Shown here piece by piece: positions 6,452 to 10,115 of a stretch of DNA of 10,115 bases (position 1 is its first letter; each line of letters begins with the position of its first letter). Under the pieces are notes generated by a model. It was not told the origin of the DNA, searched no databases, and saw only the letters and a list, made by a program, of their open reading frames with translations. The DNA is from Candidatus Aenigmatarchaeota archaeon (lineage in GTDB: Archaea; Aenigmatarchaeota; Aenigmatarchaeia; QMZP01), in assembly GCA_016198605.1 (NCBI GenBank), contig JACQIG010000091.1:1-10115 (forward strand). Reading direction: 5' to 3'. The position numbers were made by a program, and so were the translations under genes.

Positions 6452-6697
6452 ATGGCTTTTGGGAGCGCTGTCCCATACAAGCGCAGGGAGTTCTGCAATG
6501 GCGTGGAGTGCCCTGTGCAGGTGGAGATGAACAGGGTGGTTGAGGGTTCGGAGGAATACGAGACCCTTAGGCTCAACTGCAAGCACCATTGCCTGTTCAC
6601 GGCGCATGATTTCCACAAGTGGCTGACTGAGCACGGGTTCATAATAATCAAGAAGCCCACTGGGAGCGAAGGGGGCAGACAAGAGGCAAAGGCTTAA
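6452..6697 (+). CDS. Small four-cysteine protein of unknown function
   Basis: I do not recognise the family. The 81-residue product has four Cys in two pairs, C15-x4-C20 and C43-x3-C47, with adjacent H45-H46, a pattern that could bind zinc or an iron-sulfur cluster. Between the pairs is a charged stretch (VVEGSEEYETLRL). After the second pair comes an amphipathic segment, FTAHDFHKWLTEHGF, then a basic strand IIIKK and a disordered Gly/Glu tail. No signal peptide or membrane segment is visible. The start at 6452 is set by the TATA-like box upstream. It precedes the aldolase operon by 72 bases on the same strand; that gap has an imperfect-looking inverted repeat (CTGGCT at 6701-6706, AGCCAG at 6723-6728) and the aldolase Shine-Dalgarno, so co-transcription is possible but unproven. 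Confidence 0.75.
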   Translation: MAFGSAVPYKRREFCNGVECPVQVEMNRVVEGSEEYETLRLNCKHHCLFTAHDFHKWLTEHGFIIIKKPTGSEGGRQEAKA

Positions 6698-6752
6698 TTG
6701 CTGGCTAGTGCCAATGTCACAAAGCCAGACTGATGCAATTAATCAAATCATC

Positions 6753-6759
6753 AAGGAGG
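6753..6759 (+). promoter_or_regulatory. Shine-Dalgarno of the aldolase gene
   Basis: AAGGAGG ends 10 bases before the ATG at 6770, slightly long spacing. It supports 6770 over the next in-frame ATG at 6782, as does the MDWGMKNR start, which matches the LsrF family. Confidence 0.6.
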
Positions 6760-6769
6760 CAAAGATAGC

Positions 6770-7561
6770 ATGGACTGGGGAATGAAGAACAGGATGTCAA
6801 GGCTGATAAGGCCGGATACGGGAGGCAGCGTGATGCTGGCCGTTGACCACGGCTATTTCCTTGGGCCTACCACAGGGCTGGAGAAGGTGGGCTGGGCTGT
6901 GAAGGACCTTGTCCCCCATGCGGACGCCCTTGCGCTTACCCGCGGGGTCCTGAGGCATGACATAAACCCCGGCTGGGATGTGCCCATAATATTGAGGGTC
7001 TCAGGAGGGACCAGCATACTGAACGAGGAGCTTCTGCACGAGGGCATAACAGCCTCAATGAAAGACGCCGTGAGGCTTAACGTCTCAGGGGTGGCTTTTT
7101 CCATCTGCGTCGGCGCGAAGTTTGAAAGGACTACAATACTCGGCCTTTCGCAGGTGGTGGATGAGGCAGAGGAGCACGGCATCCCCACCCTTGCCGTCAT
7201 AGCCATTGGCAAGGACATGGTGAGGGATGCGAGGTACCTTGCCTTGGCGGGGAGGATTGCGGCGGAGCACGGCGCCAGGATAGTGAAGACTTACTACTGC
7301 GAGCCTGACTTTGGCAAGGTGGTGGACACGTGCCCGGTGCCTATCGTAATAGCCGGCGGGAAGAAGCTCCCTGAGATGGAGGCGCTGGAGATGGCCTACA
7401 AGGCCATGGAAGGGGGAGCAGTGGGGGTGGACATGGGAAGGAACATCTTCCAGTCGGAGAACCCCGTGGCCATGATCAAGGCAGTCAGGGAGGTCGTGCA
7501 CAAGGGCGCCACCGGCAAGGAGGCTTTTGAGGCGTTCCAGCAGCTTAAAAGCCAGGCGTGA
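6770..7561 (+). CDS. LsrF-type class I aldolase/thiolase (DeoC/DhnA superfamily)
   Basis: A 263-residue TIM-barrel lyase that works through a Schiff base. It resembles E. coli LsrF along its length: DWGMKNRMSRL at the start, VMLAVDHGYFLGPTTGLE (21-38), GKDMVRDARY (147-156), K173 in IVKTYY as the expected Schiff-base lysine, PIVIAGGKKLPE (191-202) as the phosphate-binding loop, and GVDMGRNIFQS (219-229) as the second phosphate loop. LsrF itself has about 30 further N-terminal residues, absent here. LsrF acts on a phosphorylated five-carbon autoinducer product, releasing DHAP, but no lsr genes are present. The archaeal relatives also include fructose-bisphosphate aldolase and the aminodideoxyheptulosonate synthase of aromatic biosynthesis. 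Followed after 25 bases by a dehydrogenase and then an MtnA-type isomerase, it more likely cleaves a ketose-1-phosphate to DHAP and an aldehyde. That substrate is inference. Confidence 0.88.
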   Translation: MDWGMKNRMSRLIRPDTGGSVMLAVDHGYFLGPTTGLEKVGWAVKDLVPHADALALTRGVLRHDINPGWDVPIILRVSGGTSILNEELLHEGITASMKDAVRLNVSGVAFSICVGAKFERTTILGLSQVVDEAEEHGIPTLAVIAIGKDMVRDARYLALAGRIAAEHGARIVKTYYCEPDFGKVVDTCPVPIVIAGGKKLPEMEALEMAYKAMEGGAVGVDMGRNIFQSENPVAMIKAVREVVHKGATGKEAFEAFQQLKSQA

Positions 7562-7572
7562 TTCATTCTTTT

Positions 7573-7580
7573 GAGGGGGG
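7573..7580 (+). promoter_or_regulatory. Shine-Dalgarno of the dehydrogenase gene
   Basis: GAGGGGGG lies six bases before the ATG at 7587 and is the only good ribosome site in the 25-base gap after the aldolase stop. Confidence 0.5.
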
Positions 7581-7586
7581 GCCGCC

Positions 7587-8603
7587 ATGCGCGTTGCCGT
7601 ATACTACAACAACAATGATATTAAGCTGGAGGAGATGGGAAAGCCGCAGCCCGGGCCCGGCGAGCTGCTCATCAGGATAATGGCCAGCGGCATCTGCGGC
7701 AGCGACGTTATGGAGTGGTACAGGACAAGGAAGGCTCCGCTCGTGCTGGGCCATGAGATATCCGGGGAGATAGCTGAATCAGGGACGGACGGCTTCAGCG
7801 AGGGCCAGAGGGTCGTTGCCACGCACCACGTGCCCTGCGACGAATGCAGGTACTGCCTGTCAGGCAACGAGACCTGCTGCGATCTGCTCCATAATACAAA
7901 CTACCACCCGGGCGGCTTCTCTGAGTACGTGAGGATACCCAGGATAAACGTGGAGAAGGGTGTGCTGCCCCTGCCCGATGGCGTGAGCCATGATGAGGGG
8001 ACTTTTGTTGAGCCTTTAGGCTGCGTGGTCAGGGGACAGAGGAAGGCGGGGATTGGCAAAGGCCAGACAGTCCTTGTGATCGGTTCCGGCCTTTCAGGGC
8101 TCCTGCATGTTCAGCTTGCGAAGTCAAAGGGCTGCAGGGTCATGGCAACAGATGTCAACCCCTTCAGGCTTGCAATGGCAAAAAGGCTGGGCGTGGATCG
8201 TGCCATAGACGGGACAGGGGATGTCCAGGAAAAGGTTAGGGAGTTCAATGATGGTAGGCTTGCCGACAGGGTGGTGCTCTGCACGGCCGCGCTGCCAGCC
8301 GTGAGGCAGGCCCTGCAGGCAGTGGACAAGGGGGGCACAGTGCTGTTCTTTGCCATGTTTGACCCGAAGAGTGAGGTTTCCCTTCCATTATTTGGGACAC
8401 TTTCAAAAGGTGCGACATTAACAACAAGCTATGCCGCAGTCAAAAAGGACTTGATTGAGGCCTTGGATATGATTAAAAACAGGAAAATCAATGTCAAAGA
8501 CATGATAACCCACAGGCTTCCCTTGGCCGAGACTGGCCGCGGCTTCAGGCTGGCCGCTGGCGCAGGGGATTCAATGAAGGTGATAATAGAGCCGTGGAGG
8601 TGA
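7587..8603 (+). CDS. Zinc-dependent medium-chain alcohol/polyol dehydrogenase
   Basis: NAD(P)-dependent oxidoreductase of 338 residues, full length for the sorbitol/threonine dehydrogenase branch. Catalytic-zinc ligands are C37 in GICGSD, H56-E57 in GHE, and E142 in VEPLG. The structural-zinc lobe has the full Cys set C84, C87, C90 and C98. The Rossmann motif is GSGLSG (166-171), and D189 at the end of the second strand indicates NAD(H) over NADP(H). The product is cytoplasmic. Placed between an LsrF-type aldolase and an MtnA-type isomerase with 25- and 9-base gaps, it probably reduces the aldehyde left after aldol cleavage, such as methylthioacetaldehyde or lactaldehyde, or oxidises an entering sugar alcohol; sequence alone cannot decide. 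The last part (about 8380-8520) looks slightly AT-richer than the rest, with no frame disruption. Confidence 0.93.
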   Translation: MRVAVYYNNNDIKLEEMGKPQPGPGELLIRIMASGICGSDVMEWYRTRKAPLVLGHEISGEIAESGTDGFSEGQRVVATHHVPCDECRYCLSGNETCCDLLHNTNYHPGGFSEYVRIPRINVEKGVLPLPDGVSHDEGTFVEPLGCVVRGQRKAGIGKGQTVLVIGSGLSGLLHVQLAKSKGCRVMATDVNPFRLAMAKRLGVDRAIDGTGDVQEKVREFNDGRLADRVVLCTAALPAVRQALQAVDKGGTVLFFAMFDPKSEVSLPLFGTLSKGATLTTSYAAVKKDLIEALDMIKNRKINVKDMITHRLPLAETGRGFRLAAGAGDSMKVIIEPWR

Positions 8604-8604
8604 T
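8596..8604 (+). promoter_or_regulatory. Shine-Dalgarno deciding the mtnA start, overlapping the dehydrogenase stop
   Basis: GGAGGTGAT is complementary over nine bases to the usual anti-Shine-Dalgarno of 16S rRNA and ends eight bases before the ATG at 8613. The TGA within it is the stop of the preceding gene. This rules against the in-frame TTG at 8604, which overlaps the site. It also suggests translational coupling. Confidence 0.8.
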
Positions 8605-8612
8605 TGGTTGCT

Positions 8613-9644
8613 ATGCTTGTGAATGGAAAACACTACAGGACAGTCTGGGTGGACAATGGGGAGGTCAGGATGATTGAGCAGAACAGGCTGCCATTTTCCT
8701 TTGAGGTATTCCAGGCAAAATCCCTGGAGGAGACATGCAGGGCCATAAGAGACATGGTAGTCAGGGGCGCTGGTGCAATAGGGGCGACAGCAGGCTTTGC
8801 CATGGCACAGCATTTCCTCAACCCGTCTGGCAGGACAGCCGAGGAAGCGGCTGATATGGTGAGGGGCACGAGGCCAACGGCCCAGAACCTCTTTTATGCG
8901 GTGGATAGGGTTTGCAGGGCAGCGGAGAATTCTTCCCAGCCACAAAAGGCAGCCCTTGAAGCCTCGCAGGCAATAGCAGACGAGGACGCGGAGGCCTGCA
9001 GGCTCATAGGCATGCACGCAGGCAGCCTGGTGGCTGGCCGCCCCAGGGTCATGACCCATTGCAATGCGGGCTGGCTGGCCTTCGTTGACTGGGGTAGCGC
9101 GCTTTCCCCCGTCTACATGGCAGTGAGGGACGGGGCCAAGCCATTTGTCTATGTCAGCGAGACAGGCCCGCGCGGCCAGGGGGCAAGGCTCACCGCCTGG
9201 GAGCTGCAGCAGGAAAGGGTAGAGCACGCTGTCATAGCGGACAACGCGTCAGGCTTTTTCCTTAACAAGGGAGAGGTTGACGTCATCATAACAGGCGCCG
9301 ACAGGATTGCCAGGAACGGCGACACTGCCAACAAGATAGGCACCTACATGAAGGCTGTCCTGGCGAAGGAGCTGGGCATACCTTTCTACATAGCAGCCCC
9401 CACATCAACCATTGATTTCAGATGCGGGTCAGCCACGGACATCCCAATAGAATTCAGGGGAGAGGAAGAGGTCCTGTGGAAGGCAGGCGTCAATGAGGAA
9501 GGCGTTCCGGGGAAAATACTGGTCGCCGCCCCCGGCTCGCATGCCAAGAACCCCGCCTTTGACGTGACGCCTGCGAAATACATAACAGGCATTATAACCG
9601 AGATGGGGATATTCAAGCCGGGGGAGATAGCCGGGCTGAAGTAA
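8613..9644 (+). CDS. mtnA: MtnA-family sugar-1-phosphate isomerase (methylthioribose- or 5-deoxyribose-1-phosphate)
   Basis: Converts an aldose-1-phosphate to a ketose-1-phosphate; the standard family reaction is 5-methylthioribose-1-phosphate to 5-methylthioribulose-1-phosphate. It has 343 residues, a normal length. Diagnostic motifs are VVRGAGAIG (49-57), MTHCNAG (147-153) with catalytic C150, and TGADRIARNGDTANKIGTY (227-245) with catalytic D230. PIEFRGEEEV follows near 278-287, and NPAFDVTPAKYITGIITE (313-330) closes the family core. THCNAG separates it from ribose-1,5-bisphosphate isomerases and eIF2B subunits. One oddity is ETGPRGQGARLTAWEL (183-198), where most MtnA proteins have ETRP, so the substrate tail may differ. 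The ATG at 8613 is fixed by a perfect Shine-Dalgarno. It is the last gene of the aldolase-dehydrogenase-isomerase operon. No MTA phosphorylase or methylthioribose kinase lies in the window. Confidence 0.92.
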   Translation: MLVNGKHYRTVWVDNGEVRMIEQNRLPFSFEVFQAKSLEETCRAIRDMVVRGAGAIGATAGFAMAQHFLNPSGRTAEEAADMVRGTRPTAQNLFYAVDRVCRAAENSSQPQKAALEASQAIADEDAEACRLIGMHAGSLVAGRPRVMTHCNAGWLAFVDWGSALSPVYMAVRDGAKPFVYVSETGPRGQGARLTAWELQQERVEHAVIADNASGFFLNKGEVDVIITGADRIARNGDTANKIGTYMKAVLAKELGIPFYIAAPTSTIDFRCGSATDIPIEFRGEEEVLWKAGVNEEGVPGKILVAAPGSHAKNPAFDVTPAKYITGIITEMGIFKPGEIAGLK

Positions 9645-9720
9645 GGAAGGCGTAATCGAGTGACCGAAGGGAACGAGATAGCCTCCCTTTTTCGCTAGCC
9701 TTTTTTGGAAAAAGGCTAAT
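9645..9720 (+). repeat. Tandem structured element, copy 1 (76 bases)
   Basis: Begins on the first base after the mtnA stop. The first 51 bases (9645-9695) are identical to 9721-9771. Inside the core, 9655-9665 pairs with 9669-9679: AUC/GAU, tandem G.A/A.G, GU/AC, a second tandem G.A/A.G, CC/GG, and a GAA loop. An outer stem, GGAAGGC (9645-9651) with GCCTCCC (9681-9687), has one A.C mismatch. T tracts follow at 9688-9692 and 9701-9706. The remainder (9696-9720) holds a second hairpin that differs in sequence from copy 2. Confidence 0.9.
9696..9718. terminator. Hairpin of element copy 1 with T and A tracts
   Basis: TAGCCTTTTT (9696-9705) pairs perfectly over 10 bases with AAAAAGGCTA (9709-9718), leaving the loop TGG. 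T tracts on both strands suit archaeal poly-U termination in both directions between convergent genes. Termination is inferred. Confidence 0.5.
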
Positions 9721-9796
9721 GGAAGGCGTAATCGAGTGACCGAAGGGAACGAGATAGCCTCCCTTTTTCGCAAGCTTTTTTGGAAAAAAAGCTTTA
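9721..9796 (+). repeat. Tandem structured element, copy 2 (76 bases)
   Basis: Directly abuts copy 1. The 51-base core (9721-9771) is unchanged and repeats the predicted G.A-rich hairpin at 9731-9755. Its last three bases are the stop codon (TAA on the minus strand) of the gene at 9794-10115, so the two copies fill the whole space between two convergent genes. Confidence 0.9.
9772..9794. terminator. Hairpin of element copy 2, touching the stop codon of the convergent gene
   Basis: AAGCTTTTTT (9772-9781) pairs perfectly over 10 bases with AAAAAAGCTT (9785-9794), loop GGA. Compared with copy 1 the stem base has changed on both sides (TAGCC/GGCTA to AAGCT/AGCTT), so pairing is kept while sequence is not. 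A likely bidirectional terminator, by inference. Confidence 0.5.
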
Positions 9797-10115
9797 CTCC
9801 TTCTTCCCGCCTTCCTTCCCAAGGAACCAGACTGCCAGGACCATCACTATCAGGAAGAATATTATGCCTGCTATGTCCCCTGCGCCGAAGCCCCCCACGT
9901 CCTCCGGAAGTGGAAGCAGCCCAGGCCCGCCCGCGCCTATGAAGATGAGTATGCCTATGAAGGCCAGCAGCAGCACCAGCGCCCAGGTGGTCTGGGGCTT
10001 CTCCTTGAAGTTGAAGACGTCGTTTGTCTTGACGCCGAACAGCCCAAGGAAGACTATGAACACCAGTATGCCCGTGAGTATCACCAGGCCAGCGCCGAAC
10101 AGCAGCGTGAAGAAC
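9794..10115 (-). CDS. Small membrane protein with three hydrophobic segments (5' end cut by window edge)
   Basis: The frame is open from the right edge to the TAA at 9796-9794, giving 106 visible residues without their true start. A GTG at 10084 could initiate, but the hydrophobic sequence continues in frame upstream of it (FFTLLFGAGL), so the real start is probably outside the window. Three hydrophobic stretches are visible at about residues 1-27, 44-61 and 80-98. A polar loop, NDVFNFKEKPQTT, follows the first, and a Gly/Pro/Asp-rich loop, GGPGLLPLPEDVGGFGAGD, follows the second. The tail is basic (GKEGGKKE), consistent with a cytoplasmic C-terminus by the positive-inside rule. I do not recognise a family. 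It converges with mtnA, with the tandem element between. Confidence 0.75.
   Translation of the reverse strand, partial: FFTLLFGAGLVILTGILVFIVFLGLFGVKTNDVFNFKEKPQTTWALVLLLAFIGILIFIGAGGPGLLPLPEDVGGFGAGDIAGIIFFLIVMVLAVWFLGKEGGKKE

Noticed and set aside
8604..8612. TTG at 8604 as the start of mtnA
   Set aside because: It overlaps the perfect Shine-Dalgarno GGAGGTGAT; the ATG at 8613 has the right spacing.
8571..9227. Minus-strand open frame of 218 codons opposite mtnA
   Set aside because: mtnA has all family motifs in the plus frame; the antisense product is Cys- and Pro-rich with no pattern of a folded domain.
9645..9796. Possible CRISPR array
   Set aside because: Only two copies, directly abutting with no spacers, and the units contain long hairpins; no cas genes nearby.
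9613..9822. Minus-strand frame repeating a Lys/Gly-rich peptide through the tandem element
   Set aside because: The peptide repeat follows from the duplicated DNA and appears in shifted frames in the two copies; no promoter or ribosome site supports translation.

Overview
The window looks archaeal. Arginine is mostly AGG and isoleucine mostly ATA, several genes have an AT-rich TATA-like box about 25 bases before the start codon (the leaderless archaeal pattern), and others have strong Shine-Dalgarno sequences. Gene content agrees: a lipoate ligase split into two genes, an archaeal-type pilus/secretion ATPase carrying an intein, and small Cys-rich proteins common in archaea. The lineage cannot be fixed from this sequence; a DPANN or euryarchaeal genome is a guess.

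Layout. Positions 1-912 (minus strand) hold lplB and then lplA, the two halves of a lipoate-protein ligase; lplA runs off the left edge. A thioredoxin-fold protein (973-1245, +) is divergent from them and converges on a small unknown gene (1251-1505, -). A SET-domain protein methyltransferase (1632-2156, +) follows. Positions 2202-6029 (+) encode a 1275-residue precursor: a TadA/VirB11-type secretion ATPase of about 763 residues interrupted in its Walker B segment by an intein of about 512 residues with a LAGLIDADG homing endonuclease. A very short CxxC-x17-CxxC zinc-ribbon gene (6114-6278, -) is convergent with it. A four-cysteine unknown protein (6452-6697, +) follows.

Positions 6770-9644 (+) form a tight three-gene operon: an LsrF-type class I aldolase, a zinc-dependent medium-chain alcohol dehydrogenase and an MtnA-type sugar-1-phosphate isomerase. 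Together these could isomerise a methylthioribose- or 5-deoxyribose-1-phosphate, split the ketose-1-phosphate to dihydroxyacetone phosphate plus an aldehyde, and reduce the aldehyde. That would be a DHAP-shunt-like salvage of SAM by-products with a different aldolase from the known versions. This is inference from gene order and families.

The gap between mtnA and the convergent membrane-protein gene at the right edge (9794-10115, -) is filled exactly by two tandem 76-base elements. Each has an identical 51-base core that can fold as a hairpin with two tandem G.A mismatch pairs and a C-GAA-G triloop, then a T tract, then a second hairpin whose stem differs between copies but still pairs perfectly. 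This element and the aldolase operon are the two most interesting signals in the window.
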